Positions 8,181 through 18,062 of a stretch of 64,000 nt of DNA are shown piece by piece. Below the pieces are notes generated by a model. That model saw only the letters and a list, made by a program, of their open reading frames with translations. It was not told the origin of the DNA and did no database searches. A program made the translations under genes and the position numbers. Origin of the DNA: Oxynema aestuarii AP17 (GTDB lineage: Bacteria > Cyanobacteriota > Cyanobacteriia > Cyanobacteriales > Laspinemataceae); the NCBI RefSeq assembly GCF_012295525.1, contig NZ_CP051167.1, positions 6,191,299 to 6,255,298 of the forward strand. Direction: 5' to 3'. Positions within the stretch are counted from its first letter, which is position 1. Every line of letters starts with the position of its first letter.

Positions 8181-9443
8181 CTATTCAATGGGCAATTCAA
8201 TGATAAAAGTAGCCCCCGTGTCTCCCTCACTTTCACAATAAAGGCGACCGCCATGCTTTTCGACGACAATTTGATAGCTGATGGACAGTCCCAGTCCGGT
8301 TCCTTTCCCGGGGGGTTTGGTGGTAAATAAATAATCAAAAACGTGGGTTTTCACTTTCTCGGGAATCCCCGGTCCGTTATCCGAGATGCGAATTTGAACT
8401 CGCTTGTTTTCGGGAAGTTCGCAGGTTGAAATCGTAATGATATTAGGAGATTCGAGCATCTCGTCCCAAGTTCGTTTATCGCTATATTCGTCTAACGCAT
8501 CGATCGCGTTGGCGAGCAAATTCATAAAGACTTGGTTGAGTTGTCCCGGATAGCAAATCACTGCGGGTAATTCGCTATATTCTTTGCAAATATCGATATC
8601 TGGACGGAATTCGTTCGCTTTTAAACGATGTTTTAAAATCAATAAGGTACTGTCGAGACCGTCGTGGAGATTAAAGGCGACTTTAGTGGAAATATCGGCG
8701 CGCGAAAAGGTTCTTAATGAATTGCTTAAGTGATAAATGCGATCGGTTCCTTCTTTCATGGAGGCGACGAGTTCGGGAACGTCGGCGACGAGGGATTCAA
8801 AGTCAACTTCGTGAAGTTTGGCGCTAATTTCTTCGCCGGGATCCTTAAATTTATCTCGATATAACTCGATCACTTCAATCAGTTCGCTGATATAATCTTC
8901 GGCGATCGCCACATTTCCTGCAATAAATCCGACAGGATTATTCATTTCATGAGCGACTCCAGCAATGAGCTGACCGAGAGCGGACATTTTTTCACTTTGA
9001 ATTAATTGGGTTTGAGCTTGTTGGAGTTGATATTGACTGTTGCGTTGCTGTTGAACCTGCTCTAAGGCGCGATTCATCGTAATTTCTAAATCTTCAAAAT
9101 CGATCGGCTTGTTGAGAAAATCAAACGCCCCTCGATTCATCGCCGTTCTGATATTTTTCATATCTCCATAAGCCGACAGAACGACGGTTTTAATGACATG
9201 ACCGAGATCGTGAATTTTATCGAGTAAAGTCAGACCGTTCATTTCCGGCATATTAATGTCAGTAATGACGACCTGAATATCCGGCTCTTCTTCAATTTGT
9301 TTTAAGGCTTCAACCCCATTTTGAGCAAAAAAGAATTCGTATTCGTTTTTACGCAATTTTCGCCTGAACTGTCGGCGAATCAGACTTTCGAGAGAGGGTT
9401 CGTCATCGACAAATAAGATTTGCGGGGCTTTTTGCTCTTCCAT
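8181..9443 (-). CDS. Response regulator-histidine kinase hybrid (REC-HisKA-HATPase)
   Basis: A 420-residue soluble protein with a reversed hybrid layout. An N-terminal receiver domain (VDDEP; phosphoacceptor Asp62 in VVITDINMP) is joined by a coiled coil (about 125-155) to a HisKA domain with His165 in AGVAHEMNNP, and a C-terminal ATPase with DNGPGIP and GKGTGLGLSI. It likely receives phosphate from a partner kinase at its receiver and then acts as a kinase itself. The start is 26 bases downstream of the stop of the CHASE2 kinase, so the two are probably co-transcribed and may form one relay. Confidence 0.88.
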   Translation of the reverse strand: MEEQKAPQILFVDDEPSLESLIRRQFRRKLRKNEYEFFFAQNGVEALKQIEEEPDIQVVITDINMPEMNGLTLLDKIHDLGHVIKTVVLSAYGDMKNIRTAMNRGAFDFLNKPIDFEDLEITMNRALEQVQQQRNSQYQLQQAQTQLIQSEKMSALGQLIAGVAHEMNNPVGFIAGNVAIAEDYISELIEVIELYRDKFKDPGEEISAKLHEVDFESLVADVPELVASMKEGTDRIYHLSNSLRTFSRADISTKVAFNLHDGLDSTLLILKHRLKANEFRPDIDICKEYSELPAVICYPGQLNQVFMNLLANAIDALDEYSDKRTWDEMLESPNIITISTCELPENKRVQIRISDNGPGIPEKVKTHVFDYLFTTKPPGKGTGLGLSISYQIVVEKHGGRLYCESEGDTGATFIIELPIE

Positions 9444-9469
9444 GTCTATATTGTTGAAGATCGATTAAA

Positions 9470-11647
9470 TCATTTTTTAGGTAAAAAGATAATGAATTCC
9501 GTATGAGAATCGACTTCGCTTTTAACCTGAATGTCTCCTTGATGGGCTGCTACGATCGTATCATAGGCGATCGACAAACCCAAACCCGTCCCTTCTCCGG
9601 GGGGTTTTGTGGTAAAAAAGGGATTGAAGATTTTATCGAGAAATTCGTCAGAAATTCCGACACCATTATCGCGAATATGGATTTCAATACCGCTTTCTAA
9701 GTTAACCGTTTTAACGATAACCAAGGGGACGAAACTGTCCCCAATTTTTTTCTGCTTGGCATAAGCAGCATCGCAGGCATTGGTTAGAATATTTAAAAAG
9801 GCACGACTGATATATTGAGGAACCACATAGAGTTCGCCAATCGAATTATCGTAGTCGGTTTCTAAGGTCATTTCAAAGCTTTTGTCGCGAGCTTTGAGAC
9901 TGTGATAAACTAGCTCGATGCTTTCTTTAAGAAGGGCATTAATATCGGTAGCTTCCCGATGACCCGTTTCATCATTCTGGGCGTGCATCAACATCCCTTG
10001 AATAATTTTTTCAATTCTTTGTCCGTGGCTGCTAATATCGGTTATACTTTCTTTGAGTTCTCCGAAAATATCGTTAATTTCTTCGACGCATTCTTCTTCT
10101 AAGTATTCTAATTGAGGTTCTAATTCTTCTATAATTTCCTCGGTTAATTCAACCGAAATACGGGCGAAGTTATTGACGAAATTAAGTGGATTTCTGATTT
10201 CGTGAGCAATTCCAGCAGCGAGGGAACCCAAATAAGCCAGTTTTTCTTGAGCGATCATTTGCTTTTGGGCGGCGGTCAGTTTTTCCAGGGTATGTTCTAA
10301 TTGTTGGTTTTTCTCTCTTAATTCAAAAGTGCGCTGTTCGACTTTTATTTCTAACGTTTTAGCGTAGTCTTCGATGCGTTTGTGGGAGAGTTTTAAATTA
10401 TCCCAAAGGGTGTATCCGGTGTTAACAATTGTGGCGGCGACGAGGGAAAAAAAGGCGGGAATAATGGGAATCCACCAACTGCTGAGAAAGGAGAGATAAC
10501 CGATCGCCAGGAGGCTCGTGCTGGCGATCGCGATCCGAGTGCCCGTCCGTGGAAAAGAGATTTTAGCGAGCTCGTTTTCATAGTACCACTGACAGATAAT
10601 CGTGGTTCCGATCGCACTCCAGGCCAAAATCCAAAGCCATTCGAGCAGTTCGGGCCAAGTTTTCAATTGAGATCGCCCTTCCAAGGCTCCGGCAATAATT
10701 TGACTGGTTAAATTGGCATGAACTTCGACCCCGGCCATCGCTTCGGGAAGCCCCATAAAATCGCTACTGTAAGGGATCAATAAATAGTCTTTTAAACTTT
10801 CGGCAGTCGAACCGATTAAGATAATGCGATCGCGGAAAAAATCCGAAGGAATACGCTCTTCTAAGACTTCAAATAAAGACACGCGATCGAAGGTGTGACT
10901 CGGTCCTCGAAAATTCAATAAAACTTGATAACCGCTATCTTCCGCTCCCACATAGCCGCCGTCGTGGGAAGAAAAGGGAGAAAATGAAGTTTTTCCCAAA
11001 ACAATGCGGGTTTCTCCCTCCAGTTTCGGTTCGATTCCCCGCTCTTTTAAATAAATCCAAGCCAACCGAAAAGCTAAACTATAAATAATATTGCCATTTT
11101 CATCATCTAAGTACAAAAAAGCCCGTCGAATCTTGCCATCGGCATCCCAGGGAAAATCGTTGGCGGCGACGCGATCCAAACGCGCGAGAACGGGAGGCGG
11201 GGCGACCCCTTGACGGTTGCGATCGCCCACCGCTTTTCTAATACCAATTAAATTTGGGGTCGATTCAAAAACTTCAACTAATTCATCGTAACCGGGGTCT
11301 ACGGGTAAGTCGCGATAAATATCCAAGCCGATCGCGGCGGGATTTTGGGCTTTAATTTTATTGAGTAATTGCGCCAACAAGCGATCGGGAATCGGCCAGG
11401 TTCCGACTTGGCGCAAGTCCGATTCGGTAATACCGACGATCGCGATGCGTCGGTCCGGATCTTCCAAAGGGCGCCAATCAAACCAGCGATCGAACAAAGA
11501 CAATTCCAACATTTGAAATAAACCGATCGCCCGTAACACGATCAAAGTTATCCCCACCGTCGGGGCGATCGCTAGAATCCGGCGCCATTGTCCTTGTTGC
11601 GCTCGCAATTTTTTCCACATACGACCCAGGCTAAAATTGGCACTCAA
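9470..11647 (-). CDS. CHASE2-domain sensor histidine kinase
   Basis: A 725-residue membrane receptor kinase. There is one N-terminal transmembrane helix (about 26-46), then an extracytoplasmic CHASE2 sensor (about 50-325; AIVGITESDLRQVGTWPIPD, AAIGLDIYRDLPV, ILIGSTAESLKD), and three closely spaced helices (about 337-410). After these come a coiled coil (about 420-465), HisKA with His482 in AGIAHEIRNP, and an ATPase with DNGVGIS and GEGTGLGLSI. CHASE2 senses an unknown external ligand. This gene is third in an apparent operon after DUF928 and the TPS-CHAT exoprotein (197-base gap) and before the receiver-kinase hybrid. Two adenylate cyclases in the window carry the same sensor type. Confidence 0.92.
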   Translation of the reverse strand: MSANFSLGRMWKKLRAQQGQWRRILAIAPTVGITLIVLRAIGLFQMLELSLFDRWFDWRPLEDPDRRIAIVGITESDLRQVGTWPIPDRLLAQLLNKIKAQNPAAIGLDIYRDLPVDPGYDELVEVFESTPNLIGIRKAVGDRNRQGVAPPPVLARLDRVAANDFPWDADGKIRRAFLYLDDENGNIIYSLAFRLAWIYLKERGIEPKLEGETRIVLGKTSFSPFSSHDGGYVGAEDSGYQVLLNFRGPSHTFDRVSLFEVLEERIPSDFFRDRIILIGSTAESLKDYLLIPYSSDFMGLPEAMAGVEVHANLTSQIIAGALEGRSQLKTWPELLEWLWILAWSAIGTTIICQWYYENELAKISFPRTGTRIAIASTSLLAIGYLSFLSSWWIPIIPAFFSLVAATIVNTGYTLWDNLKLSHKRIEDYAKTLEIKVEQRTFELREKNQQLEHTLEKLTAAQKQMIAQEKLAYLGSLAAGIAHEIRNPLNFVNNFARISVELTEEIIEELEPQLEYLEEECVEEINDIFGELKESITDISSHGQRIEKIIQGMLMHAQNDETGHREATDINALLKESIELVYHSLKARDKSFEMTLETDYDNSIGELYVVPQYISRAFLNILTNACDAAYAKQKKIGDSFVPLVIVKTVNLESGIEIHIRDNGVGISDEFLDKIFNPFFTTKPPGEGTGLGLSIAYDTIVAAHQGDIQVKSEVDSHTEFIIFLPKK

Positions 11648-11844
11648 GGCGATTGGACTCGTGAGCCGTTCAATCCCATTTTGATTCTAAGGCTCAAATT
11701 TGAAAGGGTCGAACGGCTCACAACTTGCCTCTGGACTGAATATAGCCGCTCGAAATCGGAGATCGCTCCCCATCACTTCCCTGAAAGACCCCTCGCTCGC
11801 TTCTCCGACGAGGAATCGAAATTCCCCAAGGGAGTTCCAACCCC

Positions 11845-14800
11845 TTACCAAGGGCTACCAATGGTCGTAAACCCGGCCCAATAATAGGGATGTGTCAAAG
11901 TTTTAAGATGGCTGCCACTAAATTCGGGGGGTAAGGGAATCGTACCGAAACTGCCGACGAGTTGACCGTCCTTGAGATACAATTCGCCGCTTAACATCGC
12001 GATTTGGGCTTCCCGTAAAGCTTGCGCTTTAAGTGGGACCGATCGCAACGAATGATAAAACTCGCTCATCAGTCCCAGGGTTCCGGTATCGTTGGCATAC
12101 CAGAGACTGGCGATCGCCGATTTGGCGCCGGACTGCACCGCCAACCCCGCAAAGCCAAATTCCGCCTCGCGATCGCCTAAAGCCGTGCGACAGGCGCTGA
12201 GGACGAGCAATTCCACCGGGGGATCGTGCCACGGTAAGGCGGGAATGTGATCGAGGCGTAACTTTTTATCCCATAACTGGAGATACGACTCTTGGATCTG
12301 ACCTTTACTAAATTGCCCGTGAGTGGCGAGGTGGACGATTTGATAAGGAAATTCCTGCCGTTGTTCCTTCAAATTTTCTAAAGTGACCGCTTGATTGAGG
12401 AAGCTTTTCCCGGGCCAGATATTTTCGGCGATCGTGCTAATTTCCAGAGGAACTGCAGGTAAGGGGGGCTGATCCTGGAATTGGGAAACCCCCATCGCCA
12501 AGATTGACGCATTGTTTAACGACTGGTAGCGGGTATCGACCAGATGCAAACTGGGAATCAAACTGAGATTGTAGCGTTCCACTAAGAAGCGATCGCCATC
12601 GTGCAAGGCGGCGAGGGGAAGACTGCGTAAATGCTCGTCCATGCTGAAGATCAGCGTATCGATCTCCAACCGTTCTAAATCGTCGGCGAGGGGGGCGAGC
12701 ATCCAGTTGTAAAGTTGTTGGGACGGTTCGAGATAGCGGTCCGTGCGCCGTTGGATCGGACTGACGATGCGATCGAGGAACGTCCGAACCTCTTGCAAGA
12801 GGCGAATTTTGGGCGCCTCGACGATGCGCTTGTAAATGGGATCGCCGACGAGGGGCACGAGAACCACTTCTAAATAGTCCGATCGCGCGAAAGTATAAAT
12901 AATCGCCGAGCGATCGCCCGTCAGTTCCGCCATTTCTTGCTGGCGCAGTTGCATCGCCGGAAAAGACAGATAAGGATTGGTCGTTTTGACCCCTAAAAAG
13001 CTCTCGAACTCTTCGCTGTAGAAGCGATCGAGGGTTTCGATCGCCCCGGGAATATCCCCTCGGTCGAACAAGTTTTCGATCTCGCTACGGGTTGTCAATC
13101 GCAGAACCGGGCGATTGGTCAAATTGTTGTTGACCCGATCGCCGAGAACCCCACGATCGCCCATCTCGCGATCGCCCCACGAATTCCCCTGAGTTGACCC
13201 ACTCGGATAACTCGGATCCACCTGTAAAATCTGCTCCGGTTGCACCGCATTCGGTCCTTGGGCGATCGGCGGTTGGGCCACGGGGTTGTTCGGTGGCGGT
13301 TGAGCCGGATTTTCCGGTGCGGGGTTCGGATTGGAAGGCAACGGAAACAGGGCATCCACTGGAATCGGCGCATTCGGGTCGATCCCGCCGATCTCCGGAA
13401 TCGATCCATTTTCCGGGCGATCGCCCCTCGCCCTCTCCGGAAGGGGGGACGTCTCGGGAATCGGAGGAACGCTCACTCCCTCTATCGGTTCCGGACTTAC
13501 GGGGTTGGGCGCTTGAGATCCGATCGTCGGGTCGATCTCGCGATCGAGCGCCACGGGGAAATCAGCCCGTTGGGGTGGCGTCCCGTCGTTGTCAATCGGG
13601 GAATCGCTAGAGGAATCCTCGGTTTCCGACAGGGGGGCAATATCTGGCGCAGGTTCAATTTCTATCGGTGGAGGAATCGGAATTGTCGGTTCGGGAGTCT
13701 CGTTATCGGGAGTCTCGTTATCCGGATTCTCGTTATCGGGCGTCTCGTTATCGGGCGTCTCGTTATCGGGCGTTTCGTTATCGGGCGTTTCGTTATCGGG
13801 CGTCTCGTTATCGGGAGTCTCGTTACCAGAATTCCCATTGCCCGGAGTATTGGGCGTTGGGGGTTCCTCAATATTAAATACCCCTGCGGTTCCGGTGGCC
13901 GTATTACTCGGCAAATCGATATTTACCGGGGTCGTGTAAGCGTCGTAATTGAGATAGTCGTTGCCATCGCGACCGTCGATCGTACCGCTAAGGCGCGCGC
14001 CGTCACTAAACACAAATAAATCGTTGCGGTTTCCGGCGACTAAGTTTTCGATATTTTCAAATCGTAAACCGTTGGCATAGCCGCTCACGGTGCCACTGTT
14101 GAGACCAGACAGGGTCCAGGTCGTATCCCGATCGCCGCCGAAGAGCGTGTCGCCGCCTCGGATGAGTACCGGGAGGTTGAAGGGGTCGCTGGTTCCCAGA
14201 CGCACGTCTGCGGTCGAGTCGGCAGTCCCGATCGCGATTTGCTCGAACCCGGAGGCGATCGCACTCAAGGTATTGCCGGAGAGTTGCAAGGCGTCGGAAT
14301 TGCTCGCCGTGGTTCCCACTTCGATATCGCGATCGCTTGGGGGTTGGAAAGAGACTTGTCCGGTTCCCGTCACTGAATTGGCACCGCCAGACAGGGCGAT
14401 CGCGTTGGCAATTAAGCTTAAATCCGAAGCAACAACATCCCCTGCAACGTCGATCGTTCCCGTGTTGGCGTCGATGGCGATCGCTCCGGCGACGCCTTCC
14501 TCACTTCCGGCGAGCAAGTCTCCGGTCTCGATATCTCCCCCTTCACTATCGAGGGAGATATCGCCGCCAATTCCCGACAGCGAACTCGAATCGAAGATCC
14601 CCGTGATGACTTCGATCGTGCCATCTCCCCCGGCGGATACGGCGATCGCCCCCCCGGTTCCGGCGCCACTCGAATTTGAAGTCAGATCGCGAGTGCGAAT
14701 ATCCCCATTACCCGTCCTCAAGGTAATGGCACCGCCATCCCCCGCTTGCGAACTCGAATCGAGAACGCCGGGGTTGATTTCGATCGCCCCGTCTCCGGTC

Positions 14801-16776
14801 GTTTCCAAGAGAATCGCGCCCCCAGATCCGTTATTGGACGTCGCGGTGAGGTCGTTGTTGGCGATATTAATCACCCCATTTTCCGTACTCAGGGTAATGG
14901 TTCCGGCGTCGCCATCTTCCGCGCTAGTATCGATCGCCCCCGACGCTTGCAAGCTAATCTCGCCGCTTCCCGTGGTAGACAGGTTAATCTCGCCGCCGGA
15001 GTTGTCCCCTGTTGCGGTAGCGATCAGCTCCCGCGCCGTGACGTTGCCCGAACTGCCGATTAAGGAGAGATTTCCCGCGTCTGCGTCTTCGAGGGCGGTA
15101 TTAATGATGCCGACTTCAACGCTGACCCCCGAAATCGTCAAATCTCGCCCTTGGGTATTGATTTCGCTATTTTGATTCATCGAGAAAGCGCCTTCGCCGG
15201 ACTGGTCCGCATCGGCGGTAAAGACGATCGACCCGCCGGGAACGAAGGTCAAATCGACGTTATTGGCGATCGTAATATCATTGGTGGCTTCGAGAATAAT
15301 ATTGCCGGATAACTGTTCGAGGGTAGAGGCGCTAATGTCGATATCTTGATTTTCGCCATCTTCCTCCGTACCGAAGAAATCGTCTGCCAGGATTTGTGGG
15401 GGTTCCTGACTCAACGCCGCATCGACCCCGTCCGAACTGTCGCCACTGACGATCGTAATATTTCTCGGATCGAGCAGGAGCGTCCCCCAGAGGCCCTCGG
15501 GGGCGCTCAAATCGGCGCTCCCGTTAAAAATGAGCCGTTCTTTGCCGGAAATTTCCACAAAGCCGCCATTGCCGCCGTTGCCGACCCCCCGGGCTTCCAC
15601 GGTTCCGCTAAAGCGGGTGAGATCGTCGGCCCAGATGATAATCCGACCGCCATCTGCACCGGAATCGGCGCCCGCGATCGCGTTAGCTTTGACCGTCGAA
15701 TTCGAGCCGATCGCACTCTGGCGGGCTGTGGGGAGGGTGCCGCCGCCGCGCAAGTCGCCCCCGATCCAGATGTCGCCACCTCCGGCGATACTCGAAGCAT
15801 CGATCGCCGCGTCCAAGACGCCGACGCGATCGCCCAACACCTGAATCGCGCCGGGGGCGATCGTCCTTTGGGTATGGGCGACGCTGAGATGACCCGAGGC
15901 GATCGTCATCCCCGCTTCCGGCGTAATTTTAGCCGTAGAACCGCTCAAACTCACGGTTCCGTCCGGATTGAGGCGAACCCCGGTAGCGTGGCTCAACTGG
16001 CCTCCCGTCAGTAATTCGGCCAGATCGGGAGGGGTCAACAGAGGGTTTGCGACCCCTTGAGTGTCGAGGTCCAAGCTCAAGACCATCCCGGTTTGACTGA
16101 GGCGGACGATGCCTTCCCCGGGAACTGCAGCGAGAGAGATTTGACCCCCCGGGGCGCTGAGGGTTCCGGTATTGATGACCGTGGCGCCGCTCAAGCTGAG
16201 GGTGGCTCCCGGAGTGACCGCCAAGTGACCTGCATTGAGAGTGACCCCGGGGCGATCGCGATCGAACGCAAAGGCATTGGGCGAACCGAGCAGACGGTCG
16301 AAAACCGGAGCCTGGGAAACATCGAACCAGCCCCCCTCAAAGCCAATCCCCGTGGCAGTGGTGGCAAAAAAAGACGCCGGAACGTCCAAACGGGCTTGAG
16401 ACCCGAAGACAATTCCGGCAGGATTGAGCAAATAGAGATTAGAATTGCCCCCGCTCACTTGAAGCAATCCGTGGATAACCGAGGGATCGCCACCGACCAC
16501 CCGAGTTAAGATGTTGCGAATCTGGGGATCCGACAAAAAATTGGCTGTTTGACCCGGATCTAGCCCAAACTGCTCGAAACTGTGAAACAGGTTGGCACCG
16601 TCAGGCGATCGCCTGCCGCCATCAATATCAAAACGGTTGCCGTCAGGGGTAACGACAGTTCCCGTACCGTCCGCCGCCGGGATCGGAGTTTGCGTCCGTC
16701 CCGGTGCGGCCCCTAAAAGAGTCAAACAAATCGGTAAAGTCCACAACCAACGGTGATGGGTTACCCGTGACGACAC
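11845..16776 (-). CDS. Giant TPS exoprotein fused to a C-terminal CHAT protease domain
   Basis: A 1643-residue protein. A signal peptide (about 1-28) leads into a two-partner-secretion (filamentous haemagglutinin N-terminal) domain with NLFHSFEQFGL, NILTRVVGG and NLYLLNPAGIVFGSQARLDV. A long Gly/Ser/Thr-rich beta-helix region of degenerate repeats follows. Next is an acidic NETPD pentapeptide linker (DNA about 13693-13830), then a Pro-rich stretch, and finally a CHAT caspase-like domain with catalytic His1486 (HLATHGQF) and Cys1529 (LVLSACRTALGD). TPS domains direct export through an outer-membrane TpsB pore, which is not in this window. The DUF928 gene ends 7 bases upstream, so they are an operon. 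Export of a CHAT protease is an inference from the domain order. Confidence 0.9.
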   Translation of the reverse strand: MSSRVTHHRWLWTLPICLTLLGAAPGRTQTPIPAADGTGTVVTPDGNRFDIDGGRRSPDGANLFHSFEQFGLDPGQTANFLSDPQIRNILTRVVGGDPSVIHGLLQVSGGNSNLYLLNPAGIVFGSQARLDVPASFFATTATGIGFEGGWFDVSQAPVFDRLLGSPNAFAFDRDRPGVTLNAGHLAVTPGATLSLSGATVINTGTLSAPGGQISLAAVPGEGIVRLSQTGMVLSLDLDTQGVANPLLTPPDLAELLTGGQLSHATGVRLNPDGTVSLSGSTAKITPEAGMTIASGHLSVAHTQRTIAPGAIQVLGDRVGVLDAAIDASSIAGGGDIWIGGDLRGGGTLPTARQSAIGSNSTVKANAIAGADSGADGGRIIIWADDLTRFSGTVEARGVGNGGNGGFVEISGKERLIFNGSADLSAPEGLWGTLLLDPRNITIVSGDSSDGVDAALSQEPPQILADDFFGTEEDGENQDIDISASTLEQLSGNIILEATNDITIANNVDLTFVPGGSIVFTADADQSGEGAFSMNQNSEINTQGRDLTISGVSVEVGIINTALEDADAGNLSLIGSSGNVTARELIATATGDNSGGEINLSTTGSGEISLQASGAIDTSAEDGDAGTITLSTENGVINIANNDLTATSNNGSGGAILLETTGDGAIEINPGVLDSSSQAGDGGAITLRTGNGDIRTRDLTSNSSGAGTGGAIAVSAGGDGTIEVITGIFDSSSLSGIGGDISLDSEGGDIETGDLLAGSEEGVAGAIAIDANTGTIDVAGDVVASDLSLIANAIALSGGANSVTGTGQVSFQPPSDRDIEVGTTASNSDALQLSGNTLSAIASGFEQIAIGTADSTADVRLGTSDPFNLPVLIRGGDTLFGGDRDTTWTLSGLNSGTVSGYANGLRFENIENLVAGNRNDLFVFSDGARLSGTIDGRDGNDYLNYDAYTTPVNIDLPSNTATGTAGVFNIEEPPTPNTPGNGNSGNETPDNETPDNETPDNETPDNETPDNETPDNENPDNETPDNETPEPTIPIPPPIEIEPAPDIAPLSETEDSSSDSPIDNDGTPPQRADFPVALDREIDPTIGSQAPNPVSPEPIEGVSVPPIPETSPLPERARGDRPENGSIPEIGGIDPNAPIPVDALFPLPSNPNPAPENPAQPPPNNPVAQPPIAQGPNAVQPEQILQVDPSYPSGSTQGNSWGDREMGDRGVLGDRVNNNLTNRPVLRLTTRSEIENLFDRGDIPGAIETLDRFYSEEFESFLGVKTTNPYLSFPAMQLRQQEMAELTGDRSAIIYTFARSDYLEVVLVPLVGDPIYKRIVEAPKIRLLQEVRTFLDRIVSPIQRRTDRYLEPSQQLYNWMLAPLADDLERLEIDTLIFSMDEHLRSLPLAALHDGDRFLVERYNLSLIPSLHLVDTRYQSLNNASILAMGVSQFQDQPPLPAVPLEISTIAENIWPGKSFLNQAVTLENLKEQRQEFPYQIVHLATHGQFSKGQIQESYLQLWDKKLRLDHIPALPWHDPPVELLVLSACRTALGDREAEFGFAGLAVQSGAKSAIASLWYANDTGTLGLMSEFYHSLRSVPLKAQALREAQIAMLSGELYLKDGQLVGSFGTIPLPPEFSGSHLKTLTHPYYWAGFTTIGSPW
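13693..13830. repeat. 15-bp coding repeats encoding the NETPD linker
   Basis: About nine tandem copies of a 15-base unit (plus strand GTCTCGTTATCGGGC with small variants) lie inside the TPS-CHAT gene. On the minus strand they encode repeated Asn-Glu-Thr-Pro-Asp. Copy number is likely to vary between strains. Confidence 0.95.
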
Positions 16777-16783
16777 GATGGTT

Positions 16784-17569
16784 TTACTCCTGAGTGCTTT
16801 GATTGCGAGCGACGAGCGGTTCTTCTGAAAATTCGCCGAGATCGACAGAATTTAAAAGTTGCTGCCAGCGTTCGGCCAAGTTAGAATCTTCGGGATTTTC
16901 TTGACGCAGTTGCGCTAAACTGGCCAAAGCTTCGTGCCAAATCCCGTTTCTAGCATAAATAGACGGAATTTCGTCGGGCTGGGCATCCTCTAAAGCTGCC
17001 GTCAGTTCCATAGTCGCTTCCGTGCGTTCGATCCAGCCATCGACAAACAAATCGCCACTGCGATCGTTCGGATCGCAAATCGTGACTAAATACCAGTGGT
17101 ACATTTCCCCAGTTTTCAGCGCTTCGACGTTTTCTGACGGAAGTTGCAAGCTCACAATTCCGGATTTGACGGGGGCTGCAAACGTCGTTTGATAGATGAC
17201 TTCTTCGTCATTTTTGTCGAGTAAGGTAAATTCTAGGGTTTGTTCCGAGGCGCCCGGAACGTACCAGAAGAAGGTCGGATGTTCCGATACGGTGAGCGCT
17301 AAGAATTTTTCGGGAATCAAAGGCGTCAGTGTCTTTGCCCCTTCTTCATAGTTACCGCAGCCTCGGGTTCCCCCTTCAGCCGTTGCTGGCGGTGCCCCCC
17401 GGTTCGGTGGCGAAAAGGCTTCGCTGACCAACCAACTGTCGGACGGTCCCGGGCGAGTATTGACCGACTGCGCTTGTGCTGGCAAGATTGAAGACGCTGC
17501 CAGTGGGATCGTTAACAGTACCCCGATCGGAATCTGGGCGATCTTTTTGATTGAACGTTTCCGAATCAT
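16784..17569 (-). CDS. DUF928-family secreted protein
   Basis: About 261 residues from the ATG at 17569. This start puts a clean signal peptide at the N-terminus (basic IRKRSIKK, then a hydrophobic core ending PAQAQS); longer starts add 28 residues that do not fit. Landmarks shared with the second DUF928 protein at 34292 are a Cys-rich start of the domain, the PTFFWYVP strand, a mid-domain Cys (TICDP), and the C-terminal helix segment YARNGIWHEALASLAQLR. The family is cyanobacterial and of unknown function. Position, 7 bases before the TPS-CHAT exoprotein, suggests a periplasmic or surface partner or chaperone for it. Confidence 0.85.
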   Translation of the reverse strand: MIRKRSIKKIAQIPIGVLLTIPLAASSILPAQAQSVNTRPGPSDSWLVSEAFSPPNRGAPPATAEGGTRGCGNYEEGAKTLTPLIPEKFLALTVSEHPTFFWYVPGASEQTLEFTLLDKNDEEVIYQTTFAAPVKSGIVSLQLPSENVEALKTGEMYHWYLVTICDPNDRSGDLFVDGWIERTEATMELTAALEDAQPDEIPSIYARNGIWHEALASLAQLRQENPEDSNLAERWQQLLNSVDLGEFSEEPLVARNQSTQE

Positions 17570-18062
17570 GATTGTCACTCTCTTCCTGAAGAAAATACAG
17601 GTGGAGCTATCCGGCCAAAAGCCTCCAGAATCTGGATTTTGGCATGAGGACACCCCCTTATATACTCAGTCTAATCGATCCAACTCTTGAGTCGCCAGTG
17701 GCTTATTTTTACTGCTCTAAAAGTAATTAGACGTTCGTAAAAACATTAAAGTTTCATAAAATTGATGGCGTTTAAGTTCGTGCAAAGGCGATCGCGCGAT
17801 ACCAGGGGTTATATGGTGGAGCCAATTTCGAGCCAATTTTGAGCTAATTTCGAGCAGATTTTGAATGGGCACGGTGCGATCGCCGAGGGACTTGTTCCCA
17901 GTAGAAATGACCCGTTCACTTGCTCGACCGTTCTACCTTCCGAGAAGCAACGGCTCAATTGTCTATCGAATGCGAACGAGGTTGATGGTTTAAGGGGAAT
18001 TCGATCGGAACGCTGGCTGGGCGCGATCGCCCATAATATTCATTTGCCAAGCAGAAATCGCC
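17570..18062. other. Divergent promoter region between DUF928 operon and membrane protein
   Basis: About 490 bases, with an AT-rich block at 17695-17765 and degenerate AATTTCGAGC/AATTTTGAGC repeats at 17824-17860. It should hold the promoter of the DUF928/TPS-CHAT/CHASE2 operon on the minus strand. No gene is supported. Confidence 0.5.

Noticed and set aside
9470-11647. Full adenylate cyclase after CHASE2 at this locus
   Set aside because: The C-terminus has HisKA and HATPase motifs, not cyclase ones, unlike the two CHASE2 proteins at 32238 and 45472.
13662-13939. Plus-strand frames rich in Ser-Gly-Val and Arg-Tyr repeats
   Set aside because: They are antisense images of the NETPD repeat in the TPS-CHAT gene; the repeat keeps several frames open.
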